From: Candidatus Gastranaerophilales bacterium
GTDB lineage: Bacteria; Cyanobacteriota; Vampirovibrionia; Gastranaerophilales; Gastranaerophilaceae
Direction: 5' to 3'
Length of the DNA: 34,811 nucleotides
Assembly (NCBI GenBank): GCA_944325615.1
Contig: CALVAU010000049.1
Coordinates: 1 to 34,811, forward strand
Numbering within the stretch: position 1 is the first letter of the stretch; the number at the start of each line of letters is the position of its first letter. The notes beneath the pieces are model-generated. The model ran no database searches. It worked only from the letters and a program-made list of their open reading frames with translations, and was not told the origin of the DNA. The translations under genes were made by a program, and so were the position numbers. Positions 1-7,656 of this stretch are shown here, piece by piece.

Positions 1-45
1 AAGTCTTTTTGCCTGTTCTATAAATTCTTCTCTTATATCTACCAT
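1..45 (-). CDS. 5' fragment of an unidentified gene, cut by the left edge
   Basis: Fifteen codons are visible, reading MVDIREEFIEQAKRL, and the frame is open to the window edge. The ATG (43-45) is preceded by a strong Shine-Dalgarno AAAGGAG (54-60) and by an extended -10 element further upstream, so this is a convincing gene start. It lies downstream of the terminator at 121-142 and is therefore probably a separate unit from the tail-fibre pair. The visible residues are too few to assign a family. Confidence 0.6.
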   Translation of the reverse strand, partial: MVDIREEFIEQAKRL

Positions 46-67
46 TTATTTCTCTCCTTTGTCATTT

Positions 68-76
68 ATTGTACCA
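68..76 (-). promoter_or_regulatory. extended -10 promoter for the left-edge gene
   Basis: On the minus strand TGG-TACAAT forms an extended -10 element (-10 at 68-73), about 23 bases upstream of the ATG. No good -35 box is seen 17 bases further up, which is usual for extended -10 promoters. Confidence 0.4.
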
Positions 77-120
77 AAAACAAAAGAAGATAAATAAGAA
101 AATATACAAATATTAAGGAA

Positions 121-142
121 GGCACCGAAAGCTTTCGGTGCC
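121..142 (-). terminator. terminator of the tail-fibre cassette
   Basis: A perfect 22-bp dyad (arms GGCACCGAAAG and CTTTCGGTGCC) begins 8 bases after the stop codon of the 151-636 gene. On the minus strand it is followed by a mixed T-rich stretch (TTCCTTAATATTTG) rather than a clean T-run. It separates the cassette from the gene at the left edge. Confidence 0.65.
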
Positions 143-150
143 TAAAAATT

Positions 151-636
151 TTATTTTGTAAGTTCAATATAATCTTTTGTCTCAAAAAATCTGTCCAGTT
201 GTTCGGTCGTGAACCCAAGCATTGTTCCCACTTGCTCTATATAGGGATTTCCTCTGTAAAAATTGTTTGCATTCAATTCTATTTTAAGAGCTTTGATGTC
301 AATAGATGAGGGATTGCCAGATTCACTTAAAGTTTTTTGTTCAACAATTTTTATGAGATCTTCAAAATCCATTCCTTTTACTTTATAAATAGCTCGTTCT
401 ACATCAGCAGCGGTGAGAGATAATTGATTTAGTCGTTCTCTTTCTTTTTGAGCAAGTTCAGCTTCATAATTCGGATTAATTATTACGTTGCCGTTTTCGT
501 CTAAAATTTCATTAGCTTCAAGAGCATATATTGTATCTTCAGTTTCTACAATAAGTCTTTTCTTTTTGTGGTTATGTTCTACAACAAAATCAGCATATTG
601 TTTGTTTGTGTATGGCTTTTCTAATTTGTAACTCAT
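151..636 (-). CDS. phage-like accessory protein downstream of a tail-fibre gene
   Basis: A 161-residue acidic soluble protein with no signal peptide or membrane segment. The middle (about residues 65-105) is a charged helical region containing 'LSLTAADVERAIYK', a pattern I associate with small proteins encoded beside tail-fibre genes in prophages of gut bacteria; this is recollection, not a search result. It starts 12 bases after the fibre gene stop with a strong AAAGGAG site, so the two are co-transcribed. By position it could be a fibre-assembly chaperone or a baseplate-associated protein, but no catalytic motif is visible and the function is unknown. A terminator follows 8 bases after the stop. 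Confidence 0.7.
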   Translation of the reverse strand: MSYKLEKPYTNKQYADFVVEHNHKKKRLIVETEDTIYALEANEILDENGNVIINPNYEAELAQKERERLNQLSLTAADVERAIYKVKGMDFEDLIKIVEQKTLSESGNPSSIDIKALKIELNANNFYRGNPYIEQVGTMLGFTTEQLDRFFETKDYIELTK

Positions 637-648
637 ATTTTCTCCTTT

Positions 649-1464
649 CTAATATCCGCAAGCACGCCAAAAAGCACCATGTAAACCTATTGTTCTATGT
701 ATTGTAAAATTGGTTTTTGTAATGTTTGGATCTATTTGTGCACCGAAATCGTTGTATGCTTTAATATATTTTCCAGATAACAGAATGTTACAAAACGTGG
801 TGTTAAATGTTTTAGGAAATGTTACAATATCAGGTTCGGTTGCAAGTGTAGTGAAACCTCCTTGTTCTATCCATCCGTCAGACCATACCCTATACCAAGC
901 AGTATCTGAAATATAGTTTTCTATAACAACCGCAGGTCTAGTGCTTGAGGCAGTTGCTTCGTTTGTGGCATTGTCAGATGCCCAGTGTTTTGATAAATAA
1001 CTTGTTGTGACGATTTTGTCAGATTCATCCGAGTAATCTTCTGTATAAGTAGGACAAGTTGCATAACTTATACCATTTGTGTTTCTGATGCACAATTTGC
1101 CTAATTCAGAACCGTCTTCATTTGCTGCTGTAAGCATAGTTTCGTTATACCCAGCTCCGTTTGTCATTCTTAAAGAACCGCAAATTCTTTTAGATGTATT
1201 CATCATAATAATTGCATCTGAGTTTTTGTTATCAGCAACGTTAGGTATGATTATGTTACCACCTGTTGTGTCTTGAATTACAGCAGAATATATCGGTTTA
1301 GTAAATGTTTTTTGACCGGTAAGTGTTGATTCTGTGTTTTCATGAACGGTTGTTGAGTTATTTTCATCTATTTTATCAGCGAGAGCATTAAAATTTGCAT
1401 TTACTTCCTGAGCTTTAGCTTTGGTGCCGGGTGTAAATGAATATGGTATCAAAGAATTTGTCAT
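649..1464 (-). CDS. phage-type tail fibre protein, gp53-like C-terminal domain
   Basis: A 271-residue protein with a fibre-like plan. The N-terminus (residues 8-32, 'FTPGTKAKAQEVNANFNAL') matches the attachment region common to short tail fibres, where a 'vNaNFn' motif precedes a short helix. The middle is Thr/Asn-rich and beta-prone. The C-terminal 90 residues contain 'WYRVWSDGWIEQGG' and end in 'FWRACGY', the pattern of the gp53-like tail-fibre C-terminal domain that forms the receptor-binding tip. A GGAAAGG ribosome site precedes the ATG and a near-consensus promoter lies just upstream. There are no capsid, terminase, portal or integrase genes in the window, so this is either the edge of a prophage extending left or a domesticated fibre cassette. 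Confidence 0.75.
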   Translation of the reverse strand: MTNSLIPYSFTPGTKAKAQEVNANFNALADKIDENNSTTVHENTESTLTGQKTFTKPIYSAVIQDTTGGNIIIPNVADNKNSDAIIMMNTSKRICGSLRMTNGAGYNETMLTAANEDGSELGKLCIRNTNGISYATCPTYTEDYSDESDKIVTTSYLSKHWASDNATNEATASSTRPAVVIENYISDTAWYRVWSDGWIEQGGFTTLATEPDIVTFPKTFNTTFCNILLSGKYIKAYNDFGAQIDPNITKTNFTIHRTIGLHGAFWRACGY

Positions 1465-1522
1465 ATATGCCTTTCCGGCAACAACAATGACTATGTTCTT
1501 TGTCTATAAAGCGCAATATACA

Positions 1523-1552
1523 ATTATACTATGTCATTTGAAAAATCGTCAA
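1523..1552 (-). promoter_or_regulatory. promoter of the tail-fibre cassette
   Basis: On the minus strand TTGACG (1547-1552), 18 bases, then TATAAT (1523-1528). It lies directly behind the pheA stop codon (1561-1563), so the cassette does not depend on pheA transcription. Confidence 0.75.
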
Positions 1553-1560
1553 GTGTGGAA

Positions 1561-2406
1561 TTATTTTGAATATGATCCGAAAAATCTGAAAAATGTTGTT
1601 TTTTCTTTAATCTGTTCAACTGTTCTGAAAATTTTAGGATCTTTAATATGACCATCAAAGTTAACGATAAAGTTGTAATCTCCGAAATTAATTTTTGATG
1701 GTCTTGAGACAATGTAGGAAAGATTAATATTATTTTCGTAGAAAATATTCAGAATTTCCATTAATGCACCGGGTTTATTTTCTGTTGCGAAAACTAAAGA
1801 TGTTTTATCGTTTCCTGTAAGCTCAGTTTCAAAATCTCCAATTAATACAAATCTTGTTTGATTAGTTTGGTCATCGTTAATATTTTCTCTTAAAACATTC
1901 AAATTATAGATATCAGCAGTTTTTTTGCTGCCGATTGCTGCGTATGTCAAATTGTAGTTAGCAAGACTTCTTGCTGCTTCAGCTGTGCTTGTAGCTTCGA
2001 TAATATTCAAATTTCTTGGCATTTCATCATGTATAAAATTTTGACATTGAGCAAGAGCTTGTGGATGAGAAATAATACCTGTAATACTGTAAAATTCAGT
2101 AGTTCTTGCCAAAAGACAATGTCTGATAGGCATAATAACTTGTGAGAGCATTCGGATATTCTCATTTTTTGTAAGCATAAGATAATCAAGAGATTCTCTA
2201 ACTGAACCTTCAATTGAATTTTCCAGAGGTAATACACCTAAGGTATTCGGGTTGTCATCTACAAATTCTATTACTTGACGTATTGTTGTCATTTTTTCCG
2301 GATACGCTGTAATTGAATATTTTTCTCTAAAAATATCAGTTGCCATTTCCGAAAAAGAGGCTTCTGGACCTAGGTATGCAATTCTTTGAATGTTTGAAAA
2401 ATCCAT
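1561..2406 (-). CDS. pheA: prephenate dehydratase (monofunctional, with ACT domain)
   Basis: Converts prephenate to phenylpyruvate in phenylalanine synthesis; cytoplasmic. At 281 residues it has the usual size of the monofunctional enzyme (no fused chorismate mutase). The catalytic domain (about residues 8-190) shows YLGPEASFSE (11-20), LPLENSIEGSV (59-69), SHPQA (113-117) and the essential TRF motif (184-186). The ACT regulatory domain follows (about 203-278) with GALM (213-216) and SRP (234-236), corresponding to the GALV and ESRP motifs that bind phenylalanine; the Glu of ESRP is Val here, which might change feedback inhibition. AGGAG precedes the ATG. It diverges from the phosphohexomutase gene with overlapping promoters. 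Confidence 0.95.
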   Translation of the reverse strand: MDFSNIQRIAYLGPEASFSEMATDIFREKYSITAYPEKMTTIRQVIEFVDDNPNTLGVLPLENSIEGSVRESLDYLMLTKNENIRMLSQVIMPIRHCLLARTTEFYSITGIISHPQALAQCQNFIHDEMPRNLNIIEATSTAEAARSLANYNLTYAAIGSKKTADIYNLNVLRENINDDQTNQTRFVLIGDFETELTGNDKTSLVFATENKPGALMEILNIFYENNINLSYIVSRPSKINFGDYNFIVNFDGHIKDPKIFRTVEQIKEKTTFFRFFGSYSK

Positions 2407-2408
2407 TA

Positions 2409-2437
2409 TTTACTAACTCTCCTGTTTTGAATATAAT
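2409..2437 (+). promoter_or_regulatory. promoter of the phosphohexomutase gene
   Basis: TTTACT (2409-2414), 17 bases, TATAAT (2432-2437). The predicted start of transcription is near 2444, leaving a leader of about 25 bases. The -10 box shares two bases with the opposing pheA -10 box. Confidence 0.65.
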
Positions 2438-2464
2438 TATATCAGAGACAGAATAAAAGGGCAA
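2436..2464 (-). promoter_or_regulatory. promoter of pheA
   Basis: On the minus strand TTGCCC (2459-2464), 17 bases, TATAAT (2436-2441). Its -35 box overlaps the ribosome-binding region of the diverging gene and its -10 box overlaps that gene's -10 box within the palindrome ATATAATTATAT (2431-2442). Confidence 0.7.
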
Positions 2465-2469
2465 TTGAG

Positions 2470-3858
2470 ATGAGTGGAATAAAATTTGGGACAGACGGCT
2501 GGAGAGCAATAGTAGGAGAAGATTTTACTAAAGAAAATGTTATAAAAGTATCAAAAGCAGTCGGAAAATATGTATTTGACAATTTTGGCAAAGAAAAGCT
2601 TATAATTGTGGGCTATGATCCAAGAAACAAAGCTGATGAATTTTCAAAAATATCTGCTGAAGTTTTGGCAGGTTTGGGATTTAGAGTATTGTACAGTGAT
2701 AAAATTTTGCCGACTCCTGTGCTTGCATATAATGCAAAACTTTTGAATGCTTGTGCATTGATGTTCACTGCTTCTCACAACCCGCCTGAGTATCTTGGAA
2801 TAAAGTTCATTCCTGACTATGCCGGTCCTGCAACATCTGATATTACTGATGAAATTGTTTCTAATTTGGATGTAGATTTTGAAAAATTTTCAGATGGTGT
2901 TGTCGAAGGTTATGATTTTAGCAAAGATTATTTTGCTCATATTGAATCTTTAGTGGATATTGAAAAAATTAAAACCCTAAAGACAAATATAATTTTTGAT
3001 GGTCTATATTCTGCAAGTATTGGATATTTTGATGAGTTATTGAAATCTCATGATATAAAGTTTGAAAGCCTTCATATGTTCCACGATCCGAATTTTGGGG
3101 GCGGAATGCCTGAGCCAAAACCTAAGTATATGAAAGAGTTGATTGAGAAAATAAAAAAATCTAAAAATTCTGTCGGATTTGCAAATGACGGTGATGCAGA
3201 CAGGTTCGGGGTAATAAATGAAAACGGTGAATACGTAACCCCAAATGAAATTATATCAATGCTTTTAATTCATTTGAAAAAGAATAAAAACTTAAACGGT
3301 TCAATCGTAAAGACTGTCGGAGCAAGCCTTTTGATGGATAAAACTGCACAAAAGCTCGGTGTAGAAGTAATCGAGACAGCAGTAGGGTTTAAGCACGTGG
3401 GCGAAGCTATGAGAAAATATAATCCGATAATCGGCGGTGAAGAAAGCGGCGGTTTGAGTATTCAAGGGCATATCCCAGAAAAAGACGGTATTCTTGCAAA
3501 CCTTTTGATTTTAGAGATGATGGCGTATTATCAAAAATCATTGACTGATTTGCAAAAAGAATTGTATGACTTTGTCGGATGCAAGTTTTATAACGATAGA
3601 ATAGACCAAAGACTTGAAAATCAGTCAATGGTAAAACCTGTGATTGAAAAGTTTAAAGAATTGTCTAAAATAGGTGATTTTGAAATTATTAAAAAAGATT
3701 TTAAAGACGGAGCAAAACTATATTTAGCTGACAATTCAAGCTGGATTTTAGTTCGTGCAAGCGGAACTGAGCCGTTGTTGAGAATTTATTTTGAAAGTGA
3801 CAGCTTGGATAAGATTGATTATCTAAAGTCAAAAGTTTTGAGTTGTAACATTTTTTAA
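2470..3858 (+). CDS. phosphoglucomutase/phosphomannomutase family protein
   Basis: A 462-residue alpha-D-phosphohexomutase that interconverts hexose 6- and 1-phosphates, feeding glycogen, cell-envelope sugars and sugar nucleotides. All four family signatures are present: the phosphoserine loop TASHNPP (100-106, Ser102), the magnesium loop DGDADR (240-245), the sugar-specificity loop GGEESGG (322-328) and the phosphate-binding RASGTEP (429-435). The length is normal. The sequence does not settle whether it is phosphoglucomutase, phosphomannomutase or GlmM; GGEESGG is shared by the first two. A short AGGG ribosome site precedes the ATG. It diverges from pheA. Confidence 0.9.
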   Translation: MSGIKFGTDGWRAIVGEDFTKENVIKVSKAVGKYVFDNFGKEKLIIVGYDPRNKADEFSKISAEVLAGLGFRVLYSDKILPTPVLAYNAKLLNACALMFTASHNPPEYLGIKFIPDYAGPATSDITDEIVSNLDVDFEKFSDGVVEGYDFSKDYFAHIESLVDIEKIKTLKTNIIFDGLYSASIGYFDELLKSHDIKFESLHMFHDPNFGGGMPEPKPKYMKELIEKIKKSKNSVGFANDGDADRFGVINENGEYVTPNEIISMLLIHLKKNKNLNGSIVKTVGASLLMDKTAQKLGVEVIETAVGFKHVGEAMRKYNPIIGGEESGGLSIQGHIPEKDGILANLLILEMMAYYQKSLTDLQKELYDFVGCKFYNDRIDQRLENQSMVKPVIEKFKELSKIGDFEIIKKDFKDGAKLYLADNSSWILVRASGTEPLLRIYFESDSLDKIDYLKSKVLSCNIF

Positions 3859-3925
3859 TATAAAAGTAAATTTTTTGTGGCATATAAACTTTATATAAAT
3901 ATGGAATAAACCGAGGAGATTCAAA

Positions 3926-5959
3926 ATGAGTGAAAATGTGCCGCAAATTCAACCTGTAAAAATTAAAATTCAGAAGAACTTAGGCATTTCGCATGCCCTG
4001 AAAAAGTTGGTAGAAGATCAAAAAATGCAGTTGACTGACGGTAAAATTACCGCTAGTGAATGGAATGCTGTATTGGATAAGTTAGTTGAAATTCAACAAA
4101 ATCGCAAAGCTGAAGGTAAGACTTCGATCTTTGGCGGTGGTACCGACAAGACAAGAGCTGGTTGGCACAGTAGTTTTGTAGTGCATCCTGATCAAGAAAT
4201 CGAGTTTACAGCTGATGAGATAGGTTCATTATACAAGGCTATGGGTGCAAGTTTTACAAAGGATTCGACTCCGGTTGAGCCTCCAAAGGGTGATAAACCC
4301 AATGAAACAGGAGGGGGTAACGATGCAGGAAATGATGTTGTAGAAGAAACTCCCGGTCCTAATGATACTGTAATCAAAAATGGTGAATATTATACAAAAG
4401 ATGGTACCAAAGTGAATGCAGGATTTGCAAGAGGTACTCAGCTGGATTTTGAAAGCGGAGCTTCAGCAAGAGTCTGGGAAAAAGGCGATCATGTAGATTA
4501 TGTTGACGAAAACGGAAAAAGAATGGATGTTGTTGAATTTATGAACAAATATCCTGAGGAATATGCAAATACCGTAGGTCAGCAATTTATTAACATGGCA
4601 GGAGAAGAAGCTGTTAAAGGTTTGAATATCAGTCTTATACAAAATGAAGACAACGAAATCAAAGGTGCTGAAATTGAATTAAATGGTAAAAAAGTGAAAA
4701 CCCATACTCCGGTTGTAGCAAGAGCTGTACTTGAAAAGTTTGGAATAAAACCTAAAGAAACAGAAGACGCTCCTGAAACACCTGAGGCTAAACCAGAAAC
4801 TAAGCCGGAGACAAAGCCTGAAAATACTCAGCTTCCTAAGGGTGTAACAGAAGAAGTTAAAACTGATGAAAATGGTAATGAATATACAGCACAAATAAAA
4901 GACGGCAAAGAAATTAAACGTACATATAATGATGATAACGGTACATATACAGTTTCAATAGAATATGGCAATGGCGGTAAAAAGACAAAAGAAGTAGAAA
5001 CTCAATATGATAGCGATAAAACTGACCGTATCAGAGAATATGATAGTGCAGGAAATATGACAAAAGAGACTTTTTATCATGAGGATGGCAAGACAGTATA
5101 TTCAAAATATGACTATGAATATGATGGTGCAGGCAATAAGACAAAAGAGACTTGTACTCGTGGAGATGGAACACTTTCTTATGTAAGCATTTATGAAAAC
5201 GGCAAAGAAAAGACTAAGACTTATTACAAGGAGGATGGCAAGACAGTATATTCAAAATATGACTATGAATATGATAGTGCAGGAAATATGACAAAAGAAA
5301 CTCGTACTCGTGGAGATGAAACACTTAGTCATGTAAGCATTTATGAAAACGGCAAAGAAAAGACCAAGACTTATTACAAGAAGGATGGCAAGACCGTAGG
5401 TGACAGATACGACTATGAATATGATAGTGCAGGAAATATGACAAAAGAAACTCGTACTCGTGGAGATGGAACACTTGAATATGTAAAAACTTATGAAAAC
5501 GATGAAAAAGAATCCGCGACTTATTATGATATGGATGGAAAAACTCCAATAAAAATCATAGAAAACGGGCAATTGAAAATGACGACGATTGCAAGTCATA
5601 AGTATGAGTTTGATGAAAACGGGTTATGTACAAATTCTACACTTGCAAATGCTTTGAAAAATCAAATAAACGGTCCAAGTATTAATAAAAATACTATTGA
5701 ATTACTCAAACAATTAAATACCCAGAATATAATAAAAGTTCTAGCTTCATACTATCAAATAACTAACGAAACTCTACAAGATGCAATATCTAAAGAATGG
5801 GGTTTGAGCGATGAAGAAATACAAATAGCTAAAGATAAGAAAATTAAAGTAAAAGATCTTATTCCTATGCTGATGTCTCAAAGGGCTGAAGAACTTGGCT
5901 TGAGTATCGATTCTGATATGAGTGAATTAGTCACTGCAGATACTAATAAAAGTAAATAA
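3926..5959 (+). CDS. large acidic repeat-containing protein of unknown function
   Basis: A 677-residue hydrophilic protein with no signal peptide or membrane segment. Residues 1-95 form a charged helical region; a Pro/Gly/Asn-rich linker follows (about 112-148), then a globular part, then a PETKPETKP linker (about 280-305). Residues about 365-545 hold repeats in which 'EYDSAGNMTKET' recurs four times, a pattern like YD/Rhs-type or MORN-variant repeats. The C-terminal 110 residues are helical and non-repetitive. GAGGAG precedes the ATG. It stands alone between the mutase gene and a convergent zinc-ribbon gene. A surface or exported role is plausible from the repeats, but no export signal is seen and I do not recognise a named family. 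Confidence 0.85.
   Translation: MSENVPQIQPVKIKIQKNLGISHALKKLVEDQKMQLTDGKITASEWNAVLDKLVEIQQNRKAEGKTSIFGGGTDKTRAGWHSSFVVHPDQEIEFTADEIGSLYKAMGASFTKDSTPVEPPKGDKPNETGGGNDAGNDVVEETPGPNDTVIKNGEYYTKDGTKVNAGFARGTQLDFESGASARVWEKGDHVDYVDENGKRMDVVEFMNKYPEEYANTVGQQFINMAGEEAVKGLNISLIQNEDNEIKGAEIELNGKKVKTHTPVVARAVLEKFGIKPKETEDAPETPEAKPETKPETKPENTQLPKGVTEEVKTDENGNEYTAQIKDGKEIKRTYNDDNGTYTVSIEYGNGGKKTKEVETQYDSDKTDRIREYDSAGNMTKETFYHEDGKTVYSKYDYEYDGAGNKTKETCTRGDGTLSYVSIYENGKEKTKTYYKEDGKTVYSKYDYEYDSAGNMTKETRTRGDETLSHVSIYENGKEKTKTYYKKDGKTVGDRYDYEYDSAGNMTKETRTRGDGTLEYVKTYENDEKESATYYDMDGKTPIKIIENGQLKMTTIASHKYEFDENGLCTNSTLANALKNQINGPSINKNTIELLKQLNTQNIIKVLASYYQITNETLQDAISKEWGLSDEEIQIAKDKKIKVKDLIPMLMSQRAEELGLSIDSDMSELVTADTNKSK
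5030..5560 (+). repeat. in-frame tandem repeats of 150 bp with one shortened 81-bp unit
   Basis: Three units begin with 'gactatgaat' at 5111, 5261 and 5411, giving an exact period of 150 bp (50 codons). They are preceded by an 81-bp unit (5030-5110) that keeps both ends of the repeat but lacks 69 bp of its centre. Units 1 and 2 are nearly identical in DNA; the last is diverged in its second half. All changes keep the frame, as expected from recombination between repeats. Confidence 0.95.
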
Positions 5960-5990
5960 GAATAATTGTTAAACAGCTAAGAAAGAAATT

Positions 5991-6014
5991 AAGGTGCGTC
6001 AATGAACGCACCTT
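5991..6014 (+). terminator. stem-loop after the repeat-protein gene
   Basis: A 9-bp stem (AAGGTGCGT / ACGCACCTT) with a 6-base loop, 32 bases after the stop. It has no clean T-run on either strand, so it may be an RNA 3'-end stabiliser rather than a terminator by itself. Confidence 0.45.
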
Positions 6015-6038
6015 GATGCAAAATAATTGTTTAAATAA

Positions 6039-6075
6039 AAAACACAGGTTCTGTGCAATTCAAAACCTGTGTTTT
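6039..6075. terminator. bidirectional terminator between convergent genes
   Basis: A 12-bp stem (AAAACACAGGTT / AACCTGTGTTTT) with a 13-base loop. It is flanked by an A-run on the left and a T-run on the right (GTTTTTTAT), so it can end transcription of the 3926-5959 gene and, on the other strand, of the zinc-ribbon gene. Confidence 0.85.
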
Positions 6076-6092
6076 GTTTTTTATAATTTCTA

Positions 6093-6611
6093 TTATCTGC
6101 CGTAAATCATAGCATTGAAAAGTTTTGAGATAGGTGATTGTTTTGCTCTTGCAGCATTGCGTTCATCTTCAAGCTCTTGCAATTTTCCGCCGACAGTTTT
6201 GTATAGTTCTTGCATAGTTGCTTGAGATCTTTCTTCTTCTGTATCAAATTCTGCACGTATTTTTTGCAATTCGCCGTTATCCAAAAATTTTCCGCCACAG
6301 CTGTAACATTCTTCAATTTGAATTGTTCTGTTTGCGCTTGAATAATTTTTTACCATTTTTGATCCGCATACAGGACAAGTTCTAGGTAAGCTCTCATCAA
6401 CTGTTGCAAAAGTCTTTCCTTCAATGGCTTTTAATATTTCATCAATGCTTTCAGCTTTTTCATCAAATTTATTAAATTCTCTATTGTCAAAATATATTCC
6501 GCCGCATCCGTTTAGGCATATATCAACGTTTATACCTTCTTCGGGTACAAAAACTTTTACCATTTCCTTGTTGCAAGCAGGGCATTTTATTGTTTGTAAT
6601 GTGTCAGACAT
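6093..6611 (-). CDS. double zinc-ribbon protein (TFIIB-type zinc finger family)
   Basis: A 172-residue soluble protein with two zinc ribbons of the TFIIB-like type: Cys10, Cys13, Cys32, Cys36 and Cys79, Cys82, Cys102, Cys105. Each second knuckle is followed by a conserved 'GG-x-[YF]-[LF]-D' stretch (GGIYFDNREF, GGKFLDNGEL) typical of the zf-TFIIB family. Residues about 112-155 form a charged helix, likely a coiled coil. The biochemical role of this family is unknown; nucleic-acid or protein binding is possible. It is a single-gene unit with a near-consensus promoter and an AGGAGG site, so it is probably well expressed. Confidence 0.85.
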   Translation of the reverse strand: MSDTLQTIKCPACNKEMVKVFVPEEGINVDICLNGCGGIYFDNREFNKFDEKAESIDEILKAIEGKTFATVDESLPRTCPVCGSKMVKNYSSANRTIQIEECYSCGGKFLDNGELQKIRAEFDTEEERSQATMQELYKTVGGKLQELEDERNAARAKQSPISKLFNAMIYGR

Positions 6612-6641
6612 TCTTAAATCCTCCTAAATTTTTACAAGGAT

Positions 6642-6670
6642 ATCTTAATATATTTTAACAATTCTGTCAA
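6642..6670 (-). promoter_or_regulatory. strong promoter of the zinc-ribbon gene
   Basis: On the minus strand consensus TTGACA (6665-6670), 17 bases, TAAGAT (6642-6647). The -35 box starts two bases after the T-run of the preceding gene's terminator. Confidence 0.85.
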
Positions 6671-6677
6671 TAAAAAA

Positions 6678-6700
6678 GCGCCCTGTATTTTACAGGGCGC
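6678..6700 (-). terminator. intrinsic terminator of the M48-like gene
   Basis: A 9-bp GC-rich stem (GCGCCCTGT / ACAGGGCGC) with a 5-base loop, followed on the minus strand by TTTTTTATT. It lies 17 bases beyond the stop codon of the 6718-7548 gene. Confidence 0.93.
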
Positions 6701-6717
6701 AAAACCTTTTGTTTATA

Positions 6718-7548
6718 TTAGTTTTCTGATGAGTTAGCAAATTCTTCTAAAAGTGTATAAGTTGCATCCCAACCGTTTACGCCGCCTGTTGCTTTGTATT
6801 TTGCAATTTGTTTTGTGCGTTCTTCTTTTTTCTTTGCCTGTTCTTCGTTAAACTTTTTAAGCTGTTTTTCGTTTGAGTTCCTTTTTTTAACGATAGGATC
6901 AGCGTAAGTCAAAAAGTATCTGTATTCATTACAAGCATATCCTGCTTTTACTTTTGAAGGGTAGTTGTAAGTCAGATAATCATAAATATTCATTGCTCTT
7001 TTAGAGTTTGACGGATCACCTTTGATTGATTCCCAAAAGCTTCCCGGCATTTTTGTTACCCATACTACCATAGCAAGCGGGTTGTATCCTGCGTTAATCA
7101 TAAGATCAACACCAGTGATATCAGCTTCCATGTCATCTTTTGATGAAATTTTGTTTTCTGCAAATTCGCTGTTTGCTGCTGTATTTATTATGTTATCTTC
7201 ACTTAGTGTGCTTGCAAGTGCTGCTTTTGCAATGTTTCTGAATTTTTCTTTTGAAACTTGAGCATTCATAATGCGTCCGATTTCGTTTGTAATAACAGCT
7301 GCTACTTCATTGTCATTACCAGCATAAATCAAATCCTGTTTGCTTACTTCAATAACCTTTGATGCAGTAGCGTTTGAATTATCAGATTCTGTATCAACAA
7401 CTTTGAATGTGATAGTTGACGGAAGTCCGTTTTTAGTAACAATTTGTTTTCCTATGACAGGCACTCTTGCTGTAGTATCGTATGCTGCTTGGGCAGGCAA
7501 AATGAATACTAATGCTGAAAATGCAGTCAGTAAAAATTTTTTAATCAT
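6718..7548 (-). CDS. exported M48-like protein with a destroyed zinc site
   Basis: A 276-residue protein with a signal peptide (Lys3-Lys4, hydrophobic core, cleavage near PAQA-A at 21-22). Residues about 78-165 follow the M48 metallopeptidase pattern: 'DNEVAAVITNEIGRIM' aligns with the segment that normally carries HExxH, and 'DDMEADITGVDLMINAGYNP' (138-156) matches the third-ligand region EADxxG. Both zinc-binding histidines are replaced (Asn88 and Arg92) while Glu89 and Glu141 remain, so a zinc peptidase activity is unlikely. The Lys/Glu-rich tail (about 220-250) is probably a coiled coil. It could be an envelope chaperone or regulator derived from a BepA/LoiP-like protease. GGAGGG precedes the ATG; a strong terminator follows. 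Confidence 0.8.
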   Translation of the reverse strand: MIKKFLLTAFSALVFILPAQAAYDTTARVPVIGKQIVTKNGLPSTITFKVVDTESDNSNATASKVIEVSKQDLIYAGNDNEVAAVITNEIGRIMNAQVSKEKFRNIAKAALASTLSEDNIINTAANSEFAENKISSKDDMEADITGVDLMINAGYNPLAMVVWVTKMPGSFWESIKGDPSNSKRAMNIYDYLTYNYPSKVKAGYACNEYRYFLTYADPIVKKRNSNEKQLKKFNEEQAKKKEERTKQIAKYKATGGVNGWDATYTLLEEFANSSEN

Positions 7549-7597
7549 ATTCCCTCCTTAATTCGTCAAAAATACACTTTTTGTACCTATTATCTAA

Positions 7598-7626
7598 TTG
7601 AATTCTATCACAAAATATTGTATAAT
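7598..7626 (+). promoter_or_regulatory. promoter of the signalling operon
   Basis: TTGAAT (7598-7603), 17 bases, perfect TATAAT (7621-7626). The predicted start of transcription near 7633 gives a leader of about 24 bases. No other convincing promoter was found within the five-gene run. Confidence 0.85.
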
Positions 7627-7656
7627 TGAATTATAGTTTTTTGGTAAGGTGTGGTT

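Noticed and set aside
5030..5560. Regular DNA repeats that could suggest a CRISPR array
   Set aside because: The period is 150 bp, the units are contiguous without unique spacers, and they stay in frame within a long coding sequence; they are protein repeats.
5252..5599. Open reading frame on the minus strand across the repeat region
   Set aside because: It is a mirror of the repeat codons, Ser/Phe/Ile-rich with no ribosome site, and lies entirely inside a well-supported plus-strand gene.
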